From Diplocarpon mali (taxonomy: Eukaryota; Ascomycota; Leotiomycetes; Helotiales; Drepanopezizaceae), in NCBI GenBank assembly GCA_024741835.1, contig JAENRP010000476.1, positions 1 to 23,414 on the forward strand: a stretch of 23,414 nucleotides of DNA, in the 5' to 3' direction. Both the position numbers and the translations under genes were made by a program. Positions within the stretch are counted from its first letter, which is position 1. Each line of letters starts with the position of its first letter. A model generated the notes under the pieces. The model ran no database searches. It worked only from the letters and a program-made list of their open reading frames with translations, and was not told where the DNA came from. Below are positions 10,686-20,278 of the stretch, one piece after another.

Positions 10686-10708
10686 ACTCGTAGGCCAGGC
10701 CTAGGAGT
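10686..10708 (-). repeat. Single palindromic core between RNase H and integrase (copy 1)
   Basis: The best-preserved core: ACTCGTAGGCC-A-GGCCTAGGAGT. On the sense strand it encodes T-P-R-P-G-L-R-V in the Pol frame, between EVLATRNDS and TIMLIAPIEAP. Copy 2 has two units at the same place, 45 bp apart. Confidence 0.88.
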
Positions 10709-12587
10709 AGAATCGTTTCTAGTAGCAAGTACTTCTATAAAGAGCTTATTATTAGGCAAGAGCTGCTAATAGCGTAAAGCTCGTTTCCTGGCCTTAAAAG
10801 GGGTTAGCTCCTGGTCTTAATATAAGAGTATATTAGCTAGCGTATTTATTATACCTATTTAGTATATAATAAGGAAGTTGAAGTTAGCGAAGAACTCCGC
10901 CTATTAAGCCTACTAGGCTATTAAGTCCTTAGTTATTATAAAGTACTTAAGGGCTTTATAATCTATATATACGTATACTATTTTCTAAGCCTTAAGTAGC
11001 TCTGCCTTATATTAGTAGAATAATTTAAAAATCGCTAAGAGCTCCTTATTATAAATAGGGTAATTTAGCTTAGTATTATTCATTATCTTTAAGAAGTACC
11101 TGATTAGGTGGTAGTTATCGTCTTCCTAGAGTTAGGAGAGTATATTAGCGACTATACCATCGGAGGCGTCGGTCTTAAGCCTTATCTACTTTTAAAGGTA
11201 ATAGTAGTATAAACTCGGGGTCGTTTAAAGGCTTAAGCATAGAGCTTTTTAAGCTTCTTTATAAGCATTATTAAAATTAAAAGGAACATTTCCTATAAGA
11301 GCTATTAAAGGTCGGCAAATACAACTATAGCCTTTAATAAACCTTCGGTAGAAGTTATAAAAACCTAGGAAGCTCTATATACTACGTACGTTCTTAGCAT
11401 ATTTCCACTCCTAAATGACTAAGACCTTATTAGGGTCTACTTTAATTCTATAAACTCTGATAATAAACCTTAAGAACTTAGTCTTAATAACTTTAAACTC
11501 GCTTTTCTTAATATCTGCTTAAAAGCTATAGCATTAAAGAATTCCTAAGATCTTTTTAATATAAATCTTATAATTAAAGGAGTTTTTTAAATAGATTAGA
11601 ATATTATTTAAATAGATAGAGTAAAAATCGTTAAGGTAGTTTAAGAGAATATTATTAATAAACTGCTAAAAGGTAGCAGGCCTATTTATTAGCTTAAATA
11701 GCAAAACCTTATATTTATAAGTCCTATAACGCATGCAAAAGGTAGTTAGGTCTTTAGTATTAGCTGATATACAGATATAGTAAAAGGCTTATTATATATC
11801 GATTTTTATAAAAACACAAGCTTTCGATATATATGCCATTATCTTATTAATAAGGGGAATTAGGTAGGGGTCTTTCTTTATTAAGGTATTTAGTTTTTAA
11901 TAGTTAATATATAGATATAAGGAGCTATCGGCTTTCTTAATAAAGAGGATTAGGGCTACCTAAAAGGAACTTAAAGCTTTAATAAATCCTTTATATAAGT
12001 TCTTAAGAATATAGCTTTTGACCTTTAAGAGCTATTTATTAATAAGGCGATAGAAGGGTTCGATTATCAAGTTGTTCTCGCCTATTAGCTCGATTTTATA
12101 ATCTACCCTTAGCCTGGGTTTCGGCAGCTGATCAAAGGCCTAGCGACTAAAGACATTCTTGAACTTAGCATACTAAGGCGGGAGCTTCTAGTCTATTAGC
12201 TTATTATTGCTCTTATACTTAGCTTGCAGCGCCGAACTAAGGCCAAGGGAGCTAATTTCAGCCTGCTTAACCGATTCTCGGCGATTGATTTCTTAGCGAT
12301 TGATTTCTTAATCTAGATCGTAAATAGAGCTTATAAATATGAACTCTTTAGGCATCAATTCTTAAGTTTGTATAGCTTATCTTACCTTAGTTATAAAGCA
12401 GTAGTAAAGGGCGCCGATTACTAAGGCTAAGATTAGGCTAATCTAATAAGCCGTCTTTAGCAAAGCGTTTCTCTTCACTTAAAGAGGAAGCAAGGAGTCT
12501 AGTACTTTTAATAAAGCCTTCTTTATATAGTTCAGATCTCTTTTCAAGTCTTTAAAGAAACTGCTATCCTTAGGTCTATAAGAGACC

Positions 12588-12800
12588 ACTTATAGGCCAG
12601 GACTAAGAGTAAGATTCGAGTTCGCAGATTTTACTCGCAGGCCGGGATTAGGAGTAGGATTCGAGATCGCAGATTTCACTCGTAAGCTAGGACTAGGAGT
12701 AGGATTCGAGATTGCAGATTTTACTTATAGGCTAAGACCGGGAGTGGGATTCGAGATCGCAGATTTTACTTGCAGGCCGGGACCAGGAGTAGGATTCGAG
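12588..12800 (-). repeat. Five 45-bp palindromic units in the protease-RT linker (copy 1)
   Basis: Cores start at 12588, 12633, 12678, 12723 and 12768, exactly 45 bp apart. Each core plus a 22-bp linker (AGGATTCGAGATCGCAGATT type) encodes a 15-residue repeat, SNPTP-x-P-G/S-L-x-VKSAI, in the Pol frame. The array lies between the protease-side sequence and KDSSFFKDLKRDLNYIKKAL leading to RT. Copy 2 has only three units here. Confidence 0.92.
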
Positions 12801-14542
12801 GCATTATTGCTTACTAGCATTAAGAGCTAGGCTTAGGCCATTCTTAGGTCTTCGTCCTTAGCATCTATTATAGCTGCTTAACGATCGATATCTTACTAGG
12901 CTATTAAGGGTTTTATTAACTATAAGAGATCGATTAATATGCATTAATTAAATTAAAGGATAATAGGCATATCCTTAAGCTAAGAGATACTATTTTTCCC
13001 CTTTCTATAGGATTATTTAAGGTTATAATGCTTTAAGAACTTCCTACTAATCAAAACGTCGGTTACTCTTAAGCTTATAATTAGAAAAGGGAAGTTTATT
13101 TATCGCCTATTGATTATAAGGGTAAATAAGATAGCGAATCGAATGGTTTCTCCTTTAAGGCTATTATAGCCTGTAGGGGTAATCGGTTTAAGCAGTTTAA
13201 TAAACTTTACCTTAAGTCTTTAAAAGAGCTAGTATATTAAAGACGTTTTAATAATATTAAAAATATTAGCTCTACTATTAATATAGGCAACTATTTTAAT
13301 AAATGATCTATTTTAAGCTAGTTTTATAAGAACTAAGAACTGGCAGCCGCCTATTAATAGGCGGGAATCAAAATTTAAGTCTTTTTATAAATTGTAACTT
13401 ATATTATAGTAGGAGTCTTTGCTATAGCTTAGCAGTTTCCTAATAGTAGGTTATTTTCTATCTTAACTTTAGCTATTATAAACTTGCCCTACTTCTTTAA
13501 CTTAAGGCAGTCTGTTATATAATGATTAAGGGCTTTGTAGTTATAGTAGAGATTAGACGACGGCTTTAGGCTAGCAGACCTTTTTTAGTAGGCCGCCGGT
13601 AAGGGGGAATAAGTGCAAGGAGCTAAGGAAGTAGCTATAGCTATAGGTCTTTATAACTCCCTTTTCAATATACTAAGGACGCGGTCCTTTAAAAGGGAGA
13701 ATGCGATAGTAGGAGCGACTTATCAAGCGTTATAGGCTTCTTCTTATTTGATATTATAGGCCTTGCAGTCTGTAATAGCTAAGAACTTATCTAAAGTAGT
13801 ATAATTATTATTTATTTTATACTTCTTTACTCAAAGGTCGTTCTTTAAGGCTAAAGAGACCTTTTTACAAATGTTATCAAACTAGCAAGACTGATTAATC
13901 TTACTAGCTATTGTAAAGGTAATAAACTTGGATTAGAACTCATTATATAATATTAAACCTATAGTTAGCTTATTATATTTGAGCTTAGCGGATTAAATAT
14001 AGTTATAATTAAAGAACCTTTAATCTAAGACCCTAAGGATATTAATAGCGCATGTAAACTTATTAGCAAAGATAGGATCTATATATTATAGAATTAGGTT
14101 TTAAGCTTTACCTATTATACATTTAAAGTAGGTAGTGATCTAGTCCTCTCTTAAAGTGAAGTTGCTTAAGTACTTTTAAATAAATACCTTTATAGCCATC
14201 TTCTAAGCGTTATAGGTAATTTCGCCTTAGTAGTTGCTAAAATAGGTTTAAAGGTACTTGATTTAATAGAGGTTAATAGCAGGGACTAAAGGTCGGATAA
14301 TTGGGAGGTAATAGTCTAAGGGAGGTAGTAAGTCGGCGGTAAGGGCCTAAGTATTCTAAGGGCTAGCACTTAAGAAAGAAGGGGCAGCAGTATTGTTTTA
14401 AAAAGCAGCGGCTATAGTAGCGCTAATAAGGGTTGCGATTTCGGCCTATTAAGCAGTTGAAAAGAGAGGGGCCGATATAGTAAGGGTAGACGTCGGTTCT
14501 TCCTTAACTTCAATCGATAAAAGGGGAGTATTTTAAGAATCT

Positions 14543-14565
14543 ACTCGCAGTCTAGGACTAAGAGT
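14543..14565 (-). repeat. Palindromic core inside Gag (copy 1)
   Basis: ACTCGCAGTCT-A-GGACTAAGAGT, encoding T-L-S-P-R-L-R-V in the Gag frame. Its codon phase relative to the core is the same as at the two Pol sites, though Gag and Pol use different frames. A weaker core-like stretch (TNPSPRD) is at about 14625-14645. Confidence 0.8.
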
Positions 14566-14638
14566 AAAGTCGGTACTAAGGGAGGTTTCTTCCTAAGTAG
14601 GCTTAGGAGGAGGAATATCTCTAGGACTAGGGTTAGTA

Positions 14639-14719
14639 GTAAGGCCTATAGAACTAGTGGCAGTAAGGCCTATAGAACTGGTAGCAGTAAGGCCTATAGA
14701 ACTAGTAGCAGTAAGGCCT
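14639..14719 (-). repeat. 24-bp tandem repeat in the Gag N-terminus
   Basis: Three full units at 14639, 14663 and 14687 plus a partial unit to 14719. Each is close to GTAAGGCCTATAGAACTAGT plus GGCA. In the Gag frame each encodes the eight residues TATSSIGL. A low-complexity minisatellite with a length multiple of three, unrelated in sequence to the palindromic core. Confidence 0.93.
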
Positions 14720-14778
14720 AGTGATAGAGGTGCGGTTAACCTTTCACTTCTCCTAAGTGGTATAAGATTAGAGGTCAT

Positions 14779-15783
14779 AAGTACTAACTCTCTTTATATT
14801 ATCTAGTTTAGTCTAAAGGGACCTAATGCTAAATAGTAACCTATTTAAAAAGGGGAAGATCAATATAAGCAAAGCTATATACATTCTTAAAGCCTTTTAG
14901 TAGAATATATATTAAGGTATTATAGGTTTATAGATCTTAAAAAAGAAGGTTTTACTTTAGGATTATATCTCTTTACTAATCAGGAGTTATAATAAGGTTG
15001 CCTAAGGGTATAATGCAAATCTAAGGAAGTAGGGTCCGAGGATCTAAAGCTTATTACTCTACTAAAGTTGACCTAGTCTCTAATAATATAGTATAACCTA
15101 CTAAAGCTAACCAAGTCTCTATATATATATATAGGTATAGGTCCCTTAGTTTTATACCTAAGTATTCGAAGGAAGGAGTAAGGAGCTTCGAAGAGTATAA
15201 GGAAGGGTCGACGAGTATAGGTCAATAAGTATAGGTCGATAGGGAGTATAAAGAAGGTCGACGACTTATTCGCAAGGAGGTATCTTCAAAGAGTCGAGTT
15301 GTATTTAAGGGTTTCGAAGGAAGGAGTAAGGAGCTTTGAAGAGTATAAGGAGAGTTATCGATAAGTATATTATTAATAAGTATAAGGTCAATGAAAAAGA
15401 GTAGTATAGAGTTGTTTATAAGAGAGGGAGAAAGTTAAAAAGAGAAAAGCTATTATACTGCTCTAGGCAGTAGCCTATGCTAGCAAAGTAAGGGTATAGT
15501 AAATAAAATTTTTTTCAAATTGAAATTAAAGGTAAATCTCCGTTTATTAAATAGAGGAGGTAAGGGGTTGAAAAAACGAGCTAATCCTATATTCGAAGGT
15601 CGTTTTTCAGCTTTCTTTAAAAATTAGATTAATAAGATCTAAGCGCTATATATAAGTTGCTTAGGGCAGTTTGTAGTAAAAGTCGAGATCGAGAGATTGA
15701 GTTGCTTAAGGCAGTTCGAAATAACGATTCTAAAGGTAGTAGATATTAAGCTTCTTAGCAGAGGTTGAGTTAATCTTTTCTTA
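14779..15783 (-). other. Leader of gypsy copy 1, no gene seen
   Basis: About 1 kb between the 5' LTR and Gag ATG with no coding signal I can support. It contains direct repeats. A ~42-bp unit beginning TTCGAAGGAAGGAGTAAGGA is at 15165-15206 and 15313-15352. A CTACTAAAGYTRACC-AGTCTCTA unit occurs near 15058 and 15099. TTGCTTARGGCAGTT occurs near 15656 and 15702. Several AGTATAGGTC copies lie at 15200-15250. The primer-binding site should lie just inside 15783 on the minus strand (TAAGAAAAGATTAACTC); I do not recognise a tRNA match. Confidence 0.7.
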
Positions 15784-16035
15784 TATTACAACTAGCTCTA
15801 GAGCGTACAGTAGGGCGAGAATCGAACGCTAACTGTATTACCTTAAGAGGTATACTATATAATTAAGAAGAAAAGATAAAGAAGAAGAGAGAGTCTTTAG
15901 TAGAGCTCCTTTAGAATAAGTACAGGTGCTTCACTAGCGTGCACGTGATCCAGCCACCTCGCTACCTTAGCGTGCACCTGACTTCGACACGTGATATAAC
16001 CGTTCATGTGATATGCACATGATGCGGCCGTAATA
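15784..16035 (-). repeat. Gypsy LTR between copy 1 and copy 2
   Basis: 252 bp with ends TATTAC and GTAATA, homologous to 8788-9028. It keeps CACGTGAT twice and an inverted pair CATGTG-ATATG-CACATG at about 16004-16020, lost or mutated in the other LTR. It serves as the 5' LTR of copy 1, and copy 2 internal sequence begins immediately at its outer edge. Confidence 0.9.
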
Positions 16036-17299
16036 TATAGGGTAGATCGAATAAAGCGAATCAGGCAATTGAAGCTTTTAGCTTTCTCCTAGCTTTTCTA
16101 GTACTTTTACTAAACTATACCACTTATTAAAGAGCTTTTAGCTCAGCCGGTCCAGTTTCCAATTTTTAATACTAATTAGCACATTATCTCCTATAGTCCA
16201 ATCAATTAGCCGGCGGTAGAGATCTGCGAGCCATTTTATCTTAGCTTATTATACCTAAAGAGATAATTAAGCGAATTAGACTACTTTTTAAGCTCTAATA
16301 GCTATATAAAGTGCTATTTTACAATTTAATCTCTCAGTTGCTATCTATAAAGGCTCTAGGTTAATTAAATTCTAAGAGGAGCGAGCTTTATAGCTGTTTA
16401 GCACTTAAAAAGGGGAAATTTGCCCTAGGGATTCGTAAGGTAAGGTCAATTAGGCAATATCTATTAAAGGTAAGAGACAATTCCAATTATCTTAATAGTA
16501 TAAGTAGAACAGTCTAAGGCGTTATTTTAAGTACTAGTTTATAATCTCAATTTAGCTATCAACATTAGGGTTATAAGCTATAGTTAGCTTAACCTTTATA
16601 CTTAGTATCTAATAGAGCTCTTTTTAAAAGGAAGAGACGAATTAGGCGCCTCTATCTAATAGAATTGAGTTAGGCATATTAAAATAGCGTATCTAATGAA
16701 TTAAAAACAACTCTGCAAGGCCTTTTGCATCAACTGTCTTATAACATAGGATTAATACTGCCTTCTTTAACAATTGGTCTATTATTACTAATGCAAAGTT
16801 GTAGCTGAGTTCGTTAAGCAAAAGCTTTATAAAATCCATTATTAGGTACTAATATACTTATTCAAGGATTAGCAAGGGTTATAGGAAACCTAATGCTTTA
16901 TTATATTAAGCTTTTATCCTTAAATAATAATAGTTCTAAATATATATGCTAATATCGCTACTAAGGCTTTTCCAATAGTATTTTCTTTCTACTAGAAGTC
17001 TAGTCTTTCCAATTCCTATATATGCAACGCAGGATTACTTATATATATAACAAATTAGGGCTATTCGCAGTTTAGAAGGTTAAGATAGCACAACGAGTCT
17101 ACTTTAAAAGAAGAGTTTGCCTTAGCTGAGTTTATAATCGAGGCTATAGCTTTGCGCCTTATCTCGGAACTTCTATAGCTTAAGGGAGGTCTTATTAGCT
17201 TAAATGACCTTATTAATAATATAGTAGTTCGCTATATTATACTCGACTTTAGACGTTAGGTCGGCAGGTGCCTCTATTAGCGCGATTAGCATAATCGTT

Positions 17300-17367
17300 A
17301 CTGGTAGGCCAGGCCTAGGAGTGGAATTGATCTGCGCTAAAGTCACTTATAGGCTAGGCCTAGGAGT
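17300..17367 (-). repeat. Two palindromic cores between RNase H and integrase (copy 2)
   Basis: Cores at 17300-17322 and 17345-17367, 45 bp apart and both in the Pol frame, where copy 1 has only one. The second unit therefore represents an in-frame gain or loss of 45 bp between closely related copies. Confidence 0.9.
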
Positions 17368-19246
17368 AGAATCGCCTTTAGTAGCGAGTACTTCTATAGA
17401 GAGCTTATTATTAGGTAAAAGCTACTAGTAGCGTAAAGCTCATTTCCTAGCCTTAAGAGGGGTTAGCTCCTAGTCTTAATATAAGAGTATATTAGCTAGT
17501 ATATTCGTTATACCTATTTAATATATAATAAAGAAGTTAAAGTTAGCGAAGAACTCCGCTTAGCAAGCCTACTAAGCTATTAAGTCCTTAGTTGTTATAA
17601 AGTACTTAAGGGCTTTATAATCTATATATATATATACTATTTTCTAAGCCTTAAGTAGCTTTACCTTATACTAATAGAATAATCTAAGAATCGCTAAGAG
17701 CTCCTTATTATAAATAGGATAATTTAGCTTAGCGTTATTTATAGTCTTTAAGAAGTACCCGATTAGGTAGTAGTTATTATCTTCCTAGAGTTAGGAGAAT
17801 ATACTAGCAATTATACTATCAGAGGCGTCAGTCTTAAGCCTTATCTACTTTTAAGGGTAATAATAGTATAAAATCAAGGTCGTTTAAAGGCTTAAGCGCA
17901 GAGCTTCCTAAGCTTCTTTATAAGTATTATTAAAGTTAAAAGGAACGTTTCCTATAAGAGCTAATAAAGGTCGGCAAATACAACTATAGCCTTAAAAGAA
18001 CCTTTGGTAGAAGTTATAAAACCCTAGGAAGCTCTATATACTGCATACGTTCTTAATATATTTCTACTCTTAAATGATTAAGACCTTATTAGAGTCTACT
18101 TTAATTCTATAAATTCTAATAATAAACCCTAAGAATTTAATCTTAGTAACCTTAAACTCGCTTTTCTTAATATTTACTTAAAGGCTATAGTATTAGAGAA
18201 TTCCTAAGATCTTCTTAATATAAATCTTATAGTTAAGGGAGTTTTTTAAATAGATTAGAATATTATTTAAGTAAGTAAAGTAGAAATCGTTAAAGTGGTT
18301 AAGGAGAATATTATTAATAAACCTTTAAAAGGTAATAGGCCTATTTATTAGCTCGAATAGTAAAACCTTATATTTATAAGTCCTATAATATATACGAAAG
18401 GTAATTAGGTCCTTAGTATTAGCTAATATATAGATATAGTAGAAGGCTTATTATATATCGATTTTAATAAAAACCTAAGCTTTTGATATATATGCTATTA
18501 TCTTATTAATAAGTAGAATCGGGTAGGGGTCTTTCTTTATTAAGGCGTTCAGTTTCCGATAATCGATATATAGACGTAAGGAGCTATTAGCTTTTTTAAT
18601 AAAGAGGATTAGGGCTGCCTAAGGGGAACTTAAAGCTTTAATAAATCCTTTATATAGGTTCTTAAGAATATAGCTCTTGACCTTTAAAAGCTATTCGTTA
18701 GTAAGGCGGTAAAGGGGTTCAATTATTAAATTGTTCTTATTTATTAGTTCGATTTTATAATCTACCCTTAGCCTTATTTCCAGCAGCTAATCAAAGGCCT
18801 GGCGATTAAAGACGTCCTTGAACTTAGCGTACTAAGGCGGGAGCTTTTAATCTATTAGCTTATTATTACTCTTATACTTGGCTTATAGCACCGAACTAAG
18901 GCCAAGGGAGCTAATTTCAGCTTGCTTAATTGATTCTTAGCAATTGATTTCTTAGCGATTGATTTCTTAGTCTAAATCGTAAATAGAGCTTACGAATATA
19001 AACTCTTTAGGCGCTAGTTCTTAAGTTTATATAGCTTATCTTACTTTAGTTATAAAGCGGTAGTAAAGGGCGTCGATTGCTAAAACTAAGATTAGGCTAA
19101 TCTAGTAAGCTATCTTTAAAGGAGCGGTTCTCTTTATTAAAAGAGGGAGCAAAGGGTTTAGTACTTTTAGCAAGGCCTTCTTTATATAGTTCAGATCTCT
19201 TTTTAAGTCTTTAAAGAAACTGCTATCTTTAGGTTTATAAAAGGCC

Positions 19247-19359
19247 ACTCGCGGGCTAGGCTTAGGAGTAGAATTCGAGTTCGCAGTTTTCATTTATAAG
19301 CTAGGCCTAGGAGTAGAATTCGAATTCGCAGTTTTTACTCGCAGGCTAGGCTTAGGAGT
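19247..19359 (-). repeat. Three 45-bp palindromic units in the protease-RT linker (copy 2)
   Basis: Cores at 19247, 19292 and 19337 with GAATTCGAGTTCGCAG-type linkers. Copy 1 has five units here, so the copies differ by exactly 90 bp in frame. Confidence 0.9.
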
Positions 19360-19876
19360 GGAATTCGAGGCGTTATTATTAGCTAGCACTAAGAGCTAGG
19401 CTTAGGCTATTCTTAGGTCTTTGTCCTTAGCGTCTATTATAGCTGCTTAATAATCGATGTCTTACTAGGCTATTAAGGGTTTTATTAGCTGTAAGAGATC
19501 GATTAATACGCATCGATTAAAGTAGGAGACGATAGGTATATCCTTAAGCTAAGAGATACTATTTTTCCCCCTTTTATAGGATTGCTTAAGGTTATAGTAC
19601 TTTAGGAACTTCCTATTAATTAAAACGTCAGTTGCTCCTAAGCTTATAATTAAGAAAGGGAAGTTGATTTATCGCCTATCGATTATAAGGGTAAGTAAGA
19701 TAGCGAATCGAATAGTTTCTCCCTTAAGGCTATTATAGCTAGTAGGGGTAATCGGTTTAGGCAGTTTAATAAACTTTACCTTAAGTCTTTAAGAAAGCTG
19801 GTATGCTAGAGATATCTTAATAATACTAAAAATATTAGCTTTACTATTAATATAAGTAACTGTTTTAATAAATGAT

Positions 19877-20030
19877 TATCGTGCAGAATGGGCGGAGTCT
19901 CCACTTATTCTGGAGACCCTCCACGTGATTCTGCTAAGTCATAGACTCTCCCTTTTCTTTCCGAAGTCTCCTTACTATATATACACTAGATAATAATATA
20001 ATCAATTATCTTCTCTTACTTTTATAAGCC
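19877..20030 (+). repeat. LTR-like start of copia-type element D
   Basis: Gypsy copy 2 homology stops abruptly and a sequence of different character begins (TATCGTGCAGAATGGGCGG). It is richer in GC and CpA/TpG, has a GTCTCC/GGAGAC hairpin with a 9-base loop (19897-19917) and a TATA-like CTATATATAC at about 19975. It lies ahead of a leader and gag in the plus orientation, as a 5' LTR would. The 3' border is uncertain, with no second LTR in the window to compare. Confidence 0.55.
19974..19985 (+). promoter_or_regulatory. TATA-like box in the element D LTR
   Basis: ACTATATATACA lies about 300 bp ahead of the probable gag start, inside the LTR-like block and in the sense orientation. Position and composition only. 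Confidence 0.4.
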
Positions 20031-20048
20031 TCTTAAGCAACCTAATAA

Positions 20049-20137
20049 AGGCCCTTTAGCCGACTGTACTATAGTTATAAGCCTTATAAGCACTTTAATA
20101 TGCTTTCTCTTTATATATAACCGGCTAAAGGGCCCTT
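20049..20137 (+). other. Leader inverted repeat of element D
   Basis: AGGCCCTTTAGCCG at 20049-20062 pairs with CGGCTAAAGGGCCCTT at 20122-20137, about 14 pairs around a ~59-base loop. The loop itself contains TTATAAGCCTTATAA. It lies between the LTR-like block and gag, where retroelements carry primer-binding, dimerisation or packaging structures. A transcript would form a strong hairpin; the role is inferred. Confidence 0.65.
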
Positions 20138-20278
20138 TGAGCTCTTAACCGACTTTTCAAGTATTTATAATAACTTAAAGGACCTTTATTTTCAATTAAT
20201 AAATCTCTAATTTCCGATCGAACCTTATTTGCAAACTTTATTTATATACTTAACCTTTTTTACTAAACTCTATTTAAT

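Larger units (their letters stand above)
9029..13480 (-). pseudogene. Gypsy copy 1 Pol (PR-RT-RH-IN-chromodomain)
   Basis: A single minus-strand frame holds from about 13300 to TAG at 9029-9031, with in-frame TAA/TAG stops. Protease at about 13320-13000 has AYINSRANIF, a D-to-N change at the catalytic DSG/A. A repeat-rich linker (12588-12800) follows. RT at about 12110-11300 shows YKIELIGENN, FIKKADSSLYLYINY and YLNN at 11603-11614 in place of YLDD. RNase H at about 11180-10760 includes KELLAIF. Another core at 10686 precedes the integrase (about 10450-9400; YQYLIIDFIELPLNKLGYN). A chromodomain (about 9345-9160) has IKWKGANKDLEYY. Relative to Gag the Pol frame is shifted by one base, consistent with -1 frameshifting or separate initiation. 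Both catalytic losses and the stops make it dead. Confidence 0.9.
13480..14778 (-). pseudogene. Gypsy copy 1 Gag with degenerate zinc knuckle
   Basis: It starts at ATG 14776-14778 (MTSNLIPLRRSERLT), the only ATG-led frame of any length there. The first 61 codons are intact up to the first TAG (14593-14595). The frame then continues without shift, with stops at Gln-type sites, to a nucleocapsid knuckle at about 13507-13548. That knuckle reads YYNYKALNHYITDC: the CCHC pattern with the first two Cys changed to Tyr by TGC-to-TAC transitions. The middle part (KMAIKVFIQKYLSNFTLRED and following) resembles a retrotransposon Gag capsid region. An N-terminal 24-bp repeat encodes TATSSIGL, and a palindromic core at 14543 gives LSPRLRV. 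Confidence 0.85.
8788..16035 (-). mobile_element. Ty3/gypsy chromovirus, full-length but RIP-inactivated (copy 1)
   Basis: About 7.25 kb bounded by two similar LTRs. In minus-strand order: LTR 15784-16035, leader, Gag (from 14778), Pol (protease, RT, RNase H, integrase, chromodomain), polypurine tract, LTR 8788-9028. A C-terminal integrase chromodomain places it with the chromoviruses common in ascomycetes. Bases flanking the outer LTR ends (TTTAT on the left, TATAG on the right) do not match, so no target duplication is seen and at least one flank has been rearranged. Confidence 0.9.
16036..19876 (-). pseudogene. Gypsy copy 2, truncated Pol (protease to integrase)
   Basis: The minus strand aligns with copy 1 from about 9423 to 13305. 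It starts within protease (5' end cut at the copia LTR near 19877) and keeps RT, RNase H and most of integrase. It ends at the LTR boundary 16035, lacking about 395 bp that include the chromodomain, Pol C-terminus and polypurine tract. YLNN at 18262-18273 replaces YLDD, as in copy 1. The longest surviving clean stretch is 63 codons at 19102-19293 (NSNSTPKPSPRVAF and KDSSFFKDLKRDLNYIKKAL). Frame is kept across at least 17322-19293 with transition-type differences from copy 1. Gag and leader are absent. Non-functional. Confidence 0.9.

Noticed and set aside
12588..12800. CRISPR array (regular 45-bp period, palindromic repeats)
   Set aside because: The spacers are nearly identical to each other, the array is in frame within a retroelement Pol, and the setting is fungal. 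This is a coding minisatellite.
13300..13480. A defined -1 frameshift site between Gag and Pol
   Set aside because: Gag and Pol frames differ by one base in the direction of -1, but RIP has altered the junction and I could not identify a slippery heptamer with confidence.
15765..15783. tRNA-complementary primer-binding site of the gypsy element
   Set aside because: The minus-strand sequence next to the LTR (TAAGAAAAGATTAACTC) does not match a tRNA 3' end that I recognise, even allowing TG-to-TA changes.
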